From Haplosporangium gracile (lineage: Eukaryota; Mortierellomycota; Mortierellomycetes; Mortierellales; Mortierellaceae): 32,941 nt of DNA. The stretch covers positions 17,826-50,766 of the forward strand of contig JAAAUF010000066.1 in assembly GCA_015499985.1 (NCBI GenBank), in the 5' to 3' direction. The notes beneath the pieces were generated by a model. That model worked only from the letters and a program-made list of their open reading frames with translations. It ran no database searches and had not been told where the DNA came from. Positions 1-9,843 of the stretch are shown in pieces (the stretch's first letter is position 1; the number at the start of each line of letters is the position of its first letter). The position numbers and the translations under genes are program-made.

Positions 1-1446
1 GTACAGAGAGACAGCAAGGACTATACTCCCGTTCTTGTATGTATCATCAGTATTTGCACACCATATCTATAGCAAACAATAGTTTAGCAACATGTCCTCT
101 TCACTCTTAGGTAAACTGTTAGCAGTAAGAATACAAAGAGAAAAAAAGAGGAGAAAGGGTGGGGGTAAGACAAAGACGAAGAAGACGAAGCAAAAGAAGA
201 AGAGGGGACGAAACCGTGTATGCGCTTGAGAGAATCAATCTCCAACGATCGACTTTTGTCGATGCTGTTGTTGCAGTTGTTCAAGCCCTTTTTCTCTTTC
301 ACTTGCTTGCTTGCTCGCTCTTGCTCTGACAAGGGACAAGAGAGCCACTGGAAGGGAAAGTATTCTCTTGGTTTTTGAGTTGTTAGTTGTATGTTTACAC
401 ATTGGCAGGCTATTGTTGATGCTGTTGTTGCTGTTGTTGTTGTTGTTGTTGTTGTTCATTATTGATAGTAGCCAAGTGAAGAGTAACATCAGGTCAGATA
501 GACAAACAGATAGAAGGCGAAGAAGAAGACGAAGCAAGATGACGATGAGGACGATGATTGAGGCAGGGCATAGTACAGCAAAGCACAGTAGGCCCATCGA
601 CACACAACAATCCGTCCATCCACCAACCAAGCTACAAATAATCAAATGCAAAAGGCAACGGGTGATATGACATGACATGGCAAGGGAAAAAAAGAGAAGC
701 ACCTCCTTCTTTTCTCTCATTCTCTTTTTTAGAGATAGACCAGACCATCCTTCTCTCTACACCCCCAGGGGTTATAGGATAGACTACATGTCTCCTGCTG
801 ATGAACTACCATTAGTACAGTCAGATAGATATACATGGCATACACGAGAATGGGAGTATGAGTGCGAATGTGGGTGTGGGTGCAATGTAGAAAGGGGCTG
901 TTCTGACCAACAAGAAGGAATAATAATAAAAATAATAAAAAGTAACAAAGAAAGAAAAGAAAGTGGACCTGGAACTTGCTTGCTCTCGCTCTCTCTTGAG
1001 GTTGTCTAGATCTAGAACATCCATAGCTAGGAGTAAAATAAAAAATATAACTTTCAATTAAAAACAGACTAACAAAAAATATATATCATCCATGTTGTAG
1101 AAATGCTCTTCATGCTGTCCTTGTTGATCTTGTTGTTGTCATTGAATGTTGTCGCTTGTATGCCTCGCCCACTTTGTTACTCTTCCTATAATCATTCTCA
1201 TTCTCAACCATATTCATCCGCTCTGATACATTCATGAGTTGCTAGCTAACAAGCAAGCAAGCAAGCAACCCTCACTCTTTTCTTGAATATGAAAAGAGTG
1301 TAGAGAGAGAAAAAGAAAAAAAAAATAAATAGAAGAGAAGTGGTCGACAGACATAAGCACCCTGTTTTTTGCCGTAAGAGGAGAGAATGCTGTTTGAATT
1401 GTATCCCGCCCACATTCAAAACGAGTAAAATAAAAGAAGGTTGTGA
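1..1446. other. Intergenic DNA upstream of the cyclin gene, low complexity
   Basis: No convincing gene is seen. Open frames here are short, start mostly at non-ATG codons and translate into Ser/Leu/Phe-rich or basic low-complexity peptides. The stretch contains a GTT-type microsatellite near 421-456, a short run of CAAG/GCAA units near 1250-1268 with its complement near 300-317, and several polypurine patches. It is probably the distal promoter of the cyclin gene that starts at 2114, or the edge of a neighbouring gene outside the window. Confidence 0.6.
421..456. repeat. GTT trinucleotide microsatellite
   Basis: The segment is a nearly perfect run of GTT units with two GCT interruptions. It lies in non-coding DNA; the frames that cross it give only poly-Leu, poly-Val or poly-Asn. 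Confidence 0.9.
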
Positions 1447-2113
1447 GTGAATAATGAAAAGTCTTTTTTTTTATTTTATCCTCCCTTTTCTTTCCTCTTT
1501 TTTATTCTCCTTCTCAAACAAGAAACCATTTCTTTCTGTGTTATCGTCCACGCCTTCGCTTCACTTTTCTCTCTTCTCTCTTCTCTATTCTTCTTCTTCT
1601 TCTTCTTCTTCTTCTTCTTCATCATCATCATCATCGGCATCATCCTCCTCCTTCCCTTCCCTGTCCCCTCCCTTCCCTTCCTCCAACTCCCTTCCCTTCC
1701 TCCAACTCCCTTCCTCTTCCCTCCTCCCTGTCTCCTGTTTATTGTCTGTTCCCTACAGCACTTCTTTGGTGTTTTTTATTACTCCCTTCGCTCTCATTTT
1801 CGTCTTATTCTTTCTCCTTTTGTTTTATCTCTTTCTCTTTCATATCTACTCATTCGTCCTTCTTTCCTTCCTTCCTTCCTCTATTCATTTCAACTTGACC
1901 TTCTCTTGACGATCCCTTCCTTACTGCCACTTCCACTTCCACTTCTACCTCATTCTACTTCAACCTTACTCTGCCTTGTCTACTTGACACAACTACAACT
2001 ACTGCAATTGTACCTAGGAACAACAATAAGAACAACAACACAAAAACAAGTGCAAGCAAGCAGTCCTTGTCCCTCTTCTTCTCTTGTTAGCTTCACTGTC
2101 TATCGTCGCAGAG
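1447..2113 (+). promoter_or_regulatory. Polypyrimidine promoter/leader of the cyclin gene
   Basis: The + strand is strongly C/T-rich from about 1460 to 1960. It includes a TTC run that passes into an ATC run (1588-1635) and repeated CCTTCC blocks. Such CT-rich tracts on the sense strand just before a start codon are typical of fungal promoters and 5' leaders. Open frames of 151 and 360 codons run through it, but they are Ser/Phe/Leu homopolymers created by the repeat and I do not read them as genes. If the transcript starts early in this tract, upstream ATGs such as the one at 1454 would be in the leader. Confidence 0.5.
1588..1635. repeat. TTC/ATC trinucleotide microsatellite
   Basis: A run of TTC units is followed without a break by ATC units. 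It sits inside the polypyrimidine leader upstream of the cyclin gene. Confidence 0.9.
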
Positions 2114-4606
2114 ATGTGTCCATCCACAGGACACCTGCTCGGAGTCCACTGCAACCGGCAATCCTATCCTTTCCATCCAACTCCACCTTACTACAACCAC
2201 TCCGAACCAGCCACTCCTTCTTATCCACAACAGCAACAACAACAGCCACCACCACAACAGCAGCATCACCAACAACAACAACAACAACAGCAGCAGCAGC
2301 CATACCTGGCTACGCCGTCTTCGCACCTGCTGCAGCCCCAGCAACAGCCTCGCCAGGATCAGCACTTTCAATCACAACCCAACATCCAGCACAGGCAGCA
2401 GCAGCAGCAGCAGCATGCACAACAACACCTCGCCATCAATACAAAGATGGGTCCTTCCACCACATCCGCCTCCTCCTCGACGGTCTCGCCACTCTCCAGC
2501 AGAAAGTACCAGCAGCAACAATCGATTAGCCAATTGGCGGACTTTGCAGCCCACATAGTTTGCTACCTCCTCTACGGACACCAGCCCCCGAAACCAACCC
2601 ACCACCACCATAACGCAGCTGGAACTCCCCCTTCCTCCATCCCATCTTCACCTCTCCCTGGTCAGGGTAGCCATAACTCGGCCGCCTGTCTCTGCGAGGT
2701 CTACTCCTCCCACTCATCCGAAGCATATTCGCCTTTGCGTTCAACAGGATCAAGCGGGAATAGCCAGTACTCTTCTTCTTGGCCACACTACTTCCCACCA
2801 CCTTCATCGTCCTTATCGTCACCACCAGATCGTCCCACTCACCGGAGAATTCTCTCAGAGTCCGATATTGTCCAGCCCAAACCCATGTTCCGCAAGTTTT
2901 GTCTAGATGTCCTCAGTGCCACTCTACTCTCTCCCAGTGTCATCCTCCTCTCGCTCAAATACATCCAGCAGTTGATGGTCAACCTCAAAGAGTCTAACAA
3001 GATCGTCAACACGGGCGAGGGCGCAGAGTATCGCTTCTTCACCGGAGCGCTGATCTTGGCTAACAAGTTCTTGGACGACAACACCTTCACCAATAAGACC
3101 TGGGCCGATATCACAGGGATGAATATTAAGGATGTCAACCATCTAGAGATGCAGTTCCTCAGCGGGATCGAGTTCCGCCTCTTCACCAGTTCGTGGCAGT
3201 ATTCGGAATGGCTCGCCAAGCTTACCCAGTTCACAGGAACATATATGCCTTCACAACATGAGGTCGCCTACCAACAGCAGACTGCCGCCGCTCAATCACC
3301 CATCTCACCCATGGATCTCAACACGACCGTCGCCGCTGCTGCTGCCGAGGTGTCGTCAGGATCAGGGCCAGTGCGGGATCAGGGACACAGTGCAGTCAGT
3401 GGCTCAAACAGTAGCATTCATCCTTGTGCGGTTGTCCCGACCTCGTCGCTCTCCATGGCGTCGATTTCGCATTATATTGACTCTGTCAAACACATCCAGT
3501 ACAAGTCTAACTCGACCAACAGTCGCTTCCAGCGTGTGCCCGCCTCGACTTACCACCACTCTACCCAGTTGGCGCCCAACCCAACCACTATCCCTTCGCA
3601 TCAGCACCAACACCAGCATCAACATCAGTATCAAAGTCAGCAGCAGCAGCAGCCTCACTACAGTTCGTTACCGCCTTCTGGATCGTTCATCTCTTCACCT
3701 TCATCACTCTCTTACGCCTATCAGCCACGACTTGCTGAGCCGATCCACCGCAAGCGATCTGCCAACATTGCGTTTGAGGACATTGTAGATCGATCGCCTC
3801 GCTACGAACCTGGATTGCTGCCCCATACAACATCTCAGCAGCAGTTGTCCGGCAGCAGCACCATCTCTAGACACAAGCGATTCTCGTCCTCGTCCTCGGT
3901 CGCAACTCTAATGGGCTCTCTCAGTACAGGACCAGATATCTTTCACAACGGACATTCGCCCATGAATCAGCAGCCGCAGCGGTACCAACAACAGCAGAGG
4001 CCCCTCTCGAGTCTTCCTCAGCGGGCCAGCAGCGGAGCCTTGTCGCACTCGTTCAGGGCCGGTGGTGATCATCATCATCAGCGCAGCGCATCCGGGGGCA
4101 ACTTTTACGTGGACATGACATCGGCAGGATCATCACCTTATGGACATGAGTCTTCGTCTTCACACGTCGTCCTTTCGATGCCTCCCAACCCTCGAACAAG
4201 TGGAGTCCATCCATTGGACGAGGACCATCATGACCACCAGGGCTATTATACACCTTCCAAGTGCTCATACATGCTTCCTCAGCAACAGCAGCAGCAACAG
4301 CAGCGTCACAGGAACCACAGACACAGCCATAGCCAGAGCCACTTCCATTCCACGGTCTCGCCCTCGTACTCGCCCAACGGCTACGAGTCGCCTTGCCACT
4401 CGATGGGCTGCACTGGAAACATCAACCGAAGCACACAAGGCGGTTCCACGGCCTACGAGATTGATCCTCGTCTCTGGGGTCCCCTCGACAGTCTGTCGTT
4501 GTATGCGATCACCACCCAGGCTGCCAAACGTGTCGTCGCCCAGGGCAAGGCTCTCACTTCCTCTGCCAATGGTCTTCACATGTACTACCCCACTACTCTT
4601 GCTTAA
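2114..4606 (+). CDS. PHO80/PCL/CLG1-type cyclin, Gln-rich, 830 aa
   Basis: Encodes a single-exon protein whose only recognisable domain is a cyclin box at about residues 255-375. The box begins FRKFCLDVLSATLLSPSVIL, continues with ALILANKFLDDNTFTNKTWA and ends near FRLFTSSWQYSEWLAKL. This arrangement is that of Pcl/Pho80/Clg1-family cyclins, which bind a Pho85/Pef1-like CDK and direct it to substrates in nutrient, polarity or cell-cycle control. Partner and role are inferred from the family. The N-terminus (about residues 35-130) is Gln/Pro/His-rich with runs of Gln, and the roughly 450 residues after the box are Ser/Gln/His-rich and probably disordered. The frame is open ten codons further up, but only from a TTG; the ATG at 2114 is the first in frame. 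An unspliced or alternative upstream exon cannot be excluded. Confidence 0.85.
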   Translation: MCPSTGHLLGVHCNRQSYPFHPTPPYYNHSEPATPSYPQQQQQQPPPQQQHHQQQQQQQQQQPYLATPSSHLLQPQQQPRQDQHFQSQPNIQHRQQQQQQHAQQHLAINTKMGPSTTSASSSTVSPLSSRKYQQQQSISQLADFAAHIVCYLLYGHQPPKPTHHHHNAAGTPPSSIPSSPLPGQGSHNSAACLCEVYSSHSSEAYSPLRSTGSSGNSQYSSSWPHYFPPPSSSLSSPPDRPTHRRILSESDIVQPKPMFRKFCLDVLSATLLSPSVILLSLKYIQQLMVNLKESNKIVNTGEGAEYRFFTGALILANKFLDDNTFTNKTWADITGMNIKDVNHLEMQFLSGIEFRLFTSSWQYSEWLAKLTQFTGTYMPSQHEVAYQQQTAAAQSPISPMDLNTTVAAAAAEVSSGSGPVRDQGHSAVSGSNSSIHPCAVVPTSSLSMASISHYIDSVKHIQYKSNSTNSRFQRVPASTYHHSTQLAPNPTTIPSHQHQHQHQHQYQSQQQQQPHYSSLPPSGSFISSPSSLSYAYQPRLAEPIHRKRSANIAFEDIVDRSPRYEPGLLPHTTSQQQLSGSSTISRHKRFSSSSSVATLMGSLSTGPDIFHNGHSPMNQQPQRYQQQQRPLSSLPQRASSGALSHSFRAGGDHHHQRSASGGNFYVDMTSAGSSPYGHESSSSHVVLSMPPNPRTSGVHPLDEDHHDHQGYYTPSKCSYMLPQQQQQQQQRHRNHRHSHSQSHFHSTVSPSYSPNGYESPCHSMGCTGNINRSTQGGSTAYEIDPRLWGPLDSLSLYAITTQAAKRVVAQGKALTSSANGLHMYYPTTLA

Positions 4607-4887
4607 AGCTCTTTCGAACTAGGGATCGTTGCCCTGTGCTTCTTTCTTTCTTTTCTTATTGCATCTTGTTTTCTTTCTTCGTTTTGCCTCGTGCAATGTA
4701 TAATACTCAACCTTGTAGCATAGTCCTTTCTAAAAAAACCCCCTTTTATAAAAAAGCATCCTTTTACCATCACATCTCCCGTTTCTTGGCCTATGTTTAC
4801 TCCTTGTTCCGTGCTAACTAACTCAAATATTCATTGATAATGCATGCACTAATGTCTCGTTGCGATTCGACATGTTTATTGGCTGTT

Positions 4888-5900
4888 TCAAGGCATGGGC
4901 TCAAGAGCATACATCTTAACTGCGAACAAACCCGATGGAAATCCTTTCTGAACTTCCTCTCTCATGAGCTTGAGTCCAGATTTGATAAACATTTCCTTCC
5001 AGACAGTATCCGATCGTGTCATGCTGCTGTCTTCCTCGTCAATCACAATCCCGATCTTGGCATTGTTCTCCTTGACAAAGATCATCCCGCCGGCCTTCAG
5101 ACCCTTCTTACACCTGTTGAAGAACGCTATCAAATGGTCTATGATAATTATCGAGGAAATTATTTATATGTATGAAATTTGGTCGCGTGTTAGATTCAAT
5201 GGCTCCTTGTCATGGAAAATACGCCAAGAACACTGCGGACGACAGTAAGATGATATACAATTACCTTCGGTCAAGTGGCCAAGGACCCACTGGCACCAGA
5301 TAACATCAAACCGCCTCTCCCACTCGGTCCCCTCAAACTCAACATTCTGCAGACCCGAACACCGGACCTCACAGACTTTGCCACTCTCAATCTCAGCCTT
5401 CAAGTACTCTTCCCGAGCCTGCTTGACAAAGATAGTAGAGTTCTCGACTAAGTCCACATGGTCAAAGGCCTTGATCAGCACCTGCTTCGTCACCCGCCCG
5501 ATTCCTGCGCCACAGTCTAGTACGTGCGAGGGGCCAGAGCCTGGTAGAGGTAGCTTTTGGCGCTTTGCCGTCGTTGTTGTTATTGTCGCTGATCCTGTAG
5601 TAGCAGTGGTGGTTTTGGTATCTAGGTTGGAGGGAGGATTGACGATCGATGCGGCGGAGGAGGTGGAGGGAGGAGTGACAAACTCAGAGAGAAACCGGAG
5701 GGATGAGACGGCATCTGGGCGGGCAAGCTGGCCCAGTCCTCCGAGCATTCCGTTGATTGTTGCTGGGACTGTATCCCAGTATTTTTCGGCGTCCGTGTAC
5801 CAGCTTGGCGACTCTGTTGGCTATTTAAGTGTGTTCCGTTATGATAATAATTGGAGAAGGGTTGTGAGGAGTGGTCAGTTGGTCTGTTGACGAGTCCCAT
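4888..5900 (-). CDS. NTM1: Alpha-N-terminal protein methyltransferase (NTM1 family)
   Basis: SAM-dependent enzyme that methylates the alpha-amino group of proteins starting (Met)-X-Pro-Lys. Proposed exons, in coding order: 5892-5900 (doubtful), 5265-5820, 4888-5138, giving 271 aa. Exon 2 starts just after a TAG acceptor and reads WYTDAEKYWDTVPATINGML, the conserved NTM1 start. Motif I is LDCGAGIGR (about residues 104-112), followed by FDVIWCQWVLGHLTE. The intron 5139-5264 (GTAATT...TAG) joins this to DHLIAFFNRCKKGLKAGG, as in animal NTMT1, and the C-terminal half (IVIDEEDSSMTRSD, GLKLMREE) is also conserved. A Thr/Ser-rich insert of about 40 residues precedes motif I. The start is the weak point: the conserved N-terminus extends upstream of the internal ATG at 5748, so a micro-exon from ATG 5900 (or 5909) spliced at a poor GTCAAC donor is assumed. 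Divergent from the gene at 6264. Confidence 0.88.
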
Positions 5901-6123
5901 TGAACACATCTAGTTTGTGTGTGATCTTTATGCCTGAGGTTGTTTATTGTATTCCGTTATTATGTTGGTCAAAGTTGATTCACTGCTCCAAGGTACATGC
6001 CTCCATGGTTTGTCTGTCCGTGATGATTCCTGATTTGGGTTTGCACTCTTTGAAAACCCCCTTCAGGCCAACTTTTTGTACGATGAATGTCTCTTCTCAT
6101 CCGTCACCCTGACTTTCATAGAT

Positions 6124-6129
6124 CACGTG
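6124..6129. promoter_or_regulatory. CACGTG E-box in a shared divergent promoter
   Basis: A palindromic CACGTG lies in the roughly 360 bp between two divergent genes, about 224 bp from the NTM1 start and 135 bp from the ATG at 6264. In fungi this site is bound by bHLH factors of the Cbf1/Pho4 type. Function here is inferred from position only. An in-frame ATG at 6087 would place the site inside the downstream gene's reading frame. Confidence 0.3.
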
Positions 6130-6263
6130 CACATCTTCGCTCTGGTGCCACCGAAACTAATCTCTCCGAAAAAACAAGAAAGATCATTCCCTTTCGTCGG
6201 TCATTGATCAGCTTTCTTTGCTGCATTATTCATTCCAGGAACACCAATCATTACACAACAGCT

Positions 6264-7388
6264 ATGCTCGCAAGAAAGGATCTCCCCGCTGGCATCCTTC
6301 GCCAGGCCATGCGCTCTCAGCAGCCTCAGCAGCAGGTCCGCACCTTGACCGTCTCAGCACTCCGTCGTCAGGAACAGCCTCAGCAGAAGTCCTCTGCTGT
6401 CTTGGACGAGTTCTTGACCTCCTCCAACGACGCCGCTGCCATCGAGGACACTGGCAAGAAGACCCCTTACCGTAGCGCCCGCTATATTCTCGAACAGACC
6501 CAGCGTCCAGCTGGACGTAGACCAGCCCGCCGCGACGATAACAGCAATGATACCACTGGATCTTCATCATCATCATCAGGAGAGCGTCGCTTCAACAATA
6601 ACAGCAACAGAGGCCCCAGACCCCCACGCAACAACAGAGATAGAGACAGCAACTTCTTGTCCGTCTCAAAGTTCCAGTCCCCACCCACCATCCCCTACGA
6701 CGCTTCAAAGGAGCTTCAATTTGCTGACAAGGTTGACTGGGAGATCTCCTCCGTCCTCGACCCTCGTCCTCTCTACGCCAACATTGCCGCCGGTTGTGGA
6801 ACAACTGCTACCCTCGGCGTCTCTACTGTTCAGGACCGCACCAACATCGTCGCCACTGCCATCCCCGGCACTGCTTTCTCCGCTCACATCACCGGCGTCC
6901 GTAGCCATGGCGACTTTGATCCCGAAGTCGAGCAGTCCCTCATTCAGACACTCGCCCCCCTCGCCGGCGACTCGTCCAAGGACCACCGCAAGAAGTCGGA
7001 TGTTGCAGCTGTGGAGCACCAAGCCTTCTTGCACCGTATGACCCACAACTTCCAGGAGATCATGAACCCCAGGAACCCAGTCAATAGGTTCAACAATGCC
7101 GGCATCAAGCACGTTGCAGGGATTAAGTATGATATCGGATCCGATGAAGCCTCGACTGTCGAGGGTGCTGAAGAGAAATCTTGGAAACGTTTGGAGCGTC
7201 TTGGAGGAGACTACAGCCGGACAAGTGCGCCCCTCTCATTACTCTCCAAGGGCAAGGGCAAGACCGGCAAGGTCGGACAGGAGGTTCTCAAGAATGTCAG
7301 TGACTTGATTGGTCAGAATCATAGCATAGGACTCGAGGACAAGAAGAAGCTTCTCAAGGCTGTTGAGAGTGGCCTCGGCGGCATCTAA
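6264..7388 (+). CDS. Probable mitochondrial protein of unknown function, 374 aa
   Basis: Single exon. I do not recognise the family. The N-terminus (MLARKDLPAGILRQAMRSQ, then VRTLTVSALRR) is rich in Arg and hydroxylated residues, lacks acidic residues apart from one Asp, and looks like a matrix-targeting presequence. Residues about 90-135 are a disordered Arg/Asn/Ser-rich stretch. The remainder from about residue 150 is folded-looking (for example FADKVDWEISSVLDPRPLYA and IMNPRNPVNRFNNAGIKHV) and ends in a Lys-rich helix (EDKKKLLKAVESGL). The frame is open upstream to an ATG at 6087, but that extension is less protein-like and would bury the presequence, so 6264 is preferred. It shares an upstream region with NTM1 and converges on the PAXX-like gene, with 174 bp between the stops. 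A mitochondrial ribosome or RNA-related role is possible but not shown. Confidence 0.8.
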   Translation: MLARKDLPAGILRQAMRSQQPQQQVRTLTVSALRRQEQPQQKSSAVLDEFLTSSNDAAAIEDTGKKTPYRSARYILEQTQRPAGRRPARRDDNSNDTTGSSSSSSGERRFNNNSNRGPRPPRNNRDRDSNFLSVSKFQSPPTIPYDASKELQFADKVDWEISSVLDPRPLYANIAAGCGTTATLGVSTVQDRTNIVATAIPGTAFSAHITGVRSHGDFDPEVEQSLIQTLAPLAGDSSKDHRKKSDVAAVEHQAFLHRMTHNFQEIMNPRNPVNRFNNAGIKHVAGIKYDIGSDEASTVEGAEEKSWKRLERLGGDYSRTSAPLSLLSKGKGKTGKVGQEVLKNVSDLIGQNHSIGLEDKKKLLKAVESGLGGI

Positions 7389-7562
7389 AATCCTGGAGTT
7401 GGGCAGCGGTTCGTACTGTGTTCTAGATATATTATTTGCATAAACATCTTTTTATTCATTGAAAGAGAAATGAAAACACAGTTTCATGGTTTGTGATTGT
7501 TATTATTTTTGTCTTGTTTTGTTTTGTTTTGGCATTGGCTGTATCTGGGGTCCTTATCCCCC

Positions 7563-8912
7563 CTATTCTTCGTCGCCGTCGTCGTCGCTGTCGCCAAACT
7601 CGGTTCCTTCCACTGCATGTCCTCTATTTCCACATCCAGATGTACAATAGCAGACGTTAGCCGGTACACTCAGGCAACATGCGCACAGCACATTTACACA
7701 ACCGTTTAGATCAGTGTAGTTTACCTTTTGACTCGTGGATTGAGAGTACTGGCGCCTTTGCGTTTCTTGAAAACCTGCTCTCTTGCAATGATCGCGTCTC
7801 TCGCGGCCTTGGATTTGGGTCGACCACTCGCCGTGCCTAATCCTCCGTTCATGCTCGCTTTTGTCGTAAATTGCCATGAAAGATATTAGTCCAGATTAAT
7901 AGCCATCCAATCTGAGTAATACAAAGATATACAAATTGCAGAAAAGGTGGTCAGCACATGACATGTATCACTATTGCTTTACCAGACTTGAGAGCGTTGG
8001 CGTGTAGTCGCTCAATTTCCTTCTTGAGGTCCGCGTTCTCTGATTTGAGGTTATCCCGCTCCAGCTTCAGATCTTCGTACGACTTTGCTCCGCCTCCGCG
8101 TGCAGCATCTGCAGCGTCGCCTTGAGGGCTTCCTGCTGTCACTACTGATGGTGATGTTCCTGATGTACCCCCTTTTCGTTTGTTTAACGAACAACCCTGT
8201 CCCTGCAAATATTCCGCACACTATTGCCGCATTCAATCCAACAAATATCAACGCATTTGATTAATTGTCAGTATCAACAAGAAAACGACAGCATGAAGGA
8301 GTTAAAAATCATAAGAACAGCACCTCAATTAGTACCTCAAACAAAAACTCTCCAAGTTTCTCACCGCGGGTAGCATGATTGACGGTAAACATCTCAACCT
8401 GGATTGTCTCTAGTCCACCACTGCCGACACCACCGGCCTGGGTGTGAACCTCATTGTCGACAATCACTTTACATTCCCGTGTGCCCATATCCGCGACATG
8501 AAAGTATCCCTCCACCACGGCTTTCCGAAACCGCCTCGCAAATGATGTCCAATCCTTGTCTCCCGCCGACGCCAGCTACAGTCCAATAGTAATAAATAAA
8601 TAAATATTAGCAATACGATGTTGTCCAGTAACTTTACAATGAAGTCAGACCCAACAGCTGTGCAAATCGCGATATATAGCAATTCCTTTGCCCTATTCTT
8701 ACTAGGTCGTCAAGATCCTCATGACGGTACTCGCGTTCAAAGTATGCTTTCCCTGTAAAGGCACTCAAAACCCAGCCTCCGGCGTCGTCCTCGTCGACAT
8801 TGTCGTCTTTGACTAGGCGTACTTGTGAGTAAAAGATGGCCTTGCCCTGTGTCGAGTATGTCAGTTGGACCAGCTTGTCCAGCTCGAATAGCGGTTGATA
8901 CTTTGTGGTCAT
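7563..8912 (-). CDS. PAXX: PAXX-like non-homologous end-joining factor, 287 aa
   Basis: Five exons by phase and splice signals, in coding order: 8703-8912, 8336-8575, 7983-8202, 7725-7857, 7563-7623 (864 nt, in frame). Introns are 127, 133, 125 and 101 nt with donors GTAAGA, GTACTA, GTAAAG and GTAAAC. The plan is that of the XRCC4/XLF/PAXX superfamily: an N-terminal beta-rich head (residues 1 to about 150; core GGWVLSAFTGKAYFEREYRH then EDLDDL), a predicted coiled coil at about 191-221 (YEDLKLERDNLKSENADLKK), a basic linker (KSKAARDAIIAREQVFKKRK) and a C-terminal tail. The tail reads STLNPRVKRG then EGTEFGDSDDDGDEE, which parallels the human PAXX C-terminus (an Asn-Pro followed by basic residues and an acidic GxxF-D end), the region that binds Ku in animals. 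The family would help hold Ku, XRCC4 and ligase IV on DNA ends in the nucleus. Longer than human PAXX (204 aa), with an extra Gly/Ser linker between head and coil. Assignment rests on recalled similarity; another superfamily member is the main alternative. Confidence 0.68.
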
Positions 8913-9843
8913 CCTTGTTGTCACTTTGCTGTATGATGAGATTGAAATGAGGAATGAATGCGTGAATGCAGAGGCAGAAGATACACGACTACTTATGGCT
9001 GACTTAAAGTTTTTGGTGGCAAAATCAATTACTCGTATTAAGGGTCCAAGATTACTACTTCCCAGTGCTGTGAGCGAGTGGCTTTTTTCAGCTATGAAGA
9101 ATTTGCTACTCAAGCCTCTGTAATTGACAAGGTCTAAAGAAAACTAGTAAAAATATCAGATGGCGGTCTGGATCCTGTAAAGTTTTTCTATCAAAAGAAG
9201 CTACTTTGCTCATAGCACCGCTCCTTCCATCAACCCGCTTCCCTCTCACCACGGCGCCGCCAGACATGACAAAGTCAATAAACAGCCTTTTATAAATCGC
9301 ATGTAAGAATGTTTAGATGGTAAGAAAAAAAGAATAACTTTATGCTTTTGTATGTATGAGTATGAGTTGTGGATTTTGTTTTCTAGTAGTACGACGAGGG
9401 AAAAAAAACGAACAAAATGGTATAAAAAAGTGGTTCTACTTACTACAGTACAAAAAAGAAGAAAGAAAAGAAAACAAAGTCGGATTGGGAGGTAGGCCAT
9501 TAAAGAAAGTAGTATATGTAAAAGAAAAAAAGACAAAAAGCAAAGAATTAACGAACGTGCAAAAAAACAAGAAAAACGACAAATAAATAAACAGATCGGT
9601 ATTAATGGCTGACTCGAAAGGCGTGGGTGGGTGTGAAGTGAATGGTATGAATGAGTGAAGTGTAAAAAATGATAAAAGTGCAGGGCAAATGCGGTAAAAC
9701 AAATAATAACAGATGCGCCTGCTTGTACCTTTAAAGACAAAGGAACAAATGGTGAGGAAAGAGAGGAAAGAGACGACAAAAGAAACATCCAATGGCTTCT
9801 TTGCAATCTCCCACCTCTCGGCCCAATCCAATAAGGAAGGGGT
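8913..9843. other. Intergenic: PAXX-like promoter and 3' UTR of the GATA/PHD gene
   Basis: Between the PAXX-like start (8912) and the stop of the GATA/PHD gene (9844), both on the minus strand, nothing codes convincingly. The PAXX frame stays open to 9113 but without a better ATG and with low-complexity residues. From about 9310 to 9780 the + strand is very A-rich, which fits a U-rich 3' UTR on the minus strand. A 186-codon minus-strand frame at 9246-9806 is Phe/Leu/Ser-rich and is rejected. Confidence 0.5.

Noticed and set aside
1447..2529. Open frames of 360 and 151 codons over the CT-rich tract upstream of the cyclin
   Set aside because: The products are Phe/Leu/Ser homopolymers forced by the microsatellite, and the longer one overlaps the cyclin N-terminus in another frame.
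9246..9806. 186-codon minus-strand frame between the PAXX-like and GATA/PHD genes
   Set aside because: It is Phe/Leu/Ser/His-rich from A-rich DNA on the other strand and fits a 3' UTR better.
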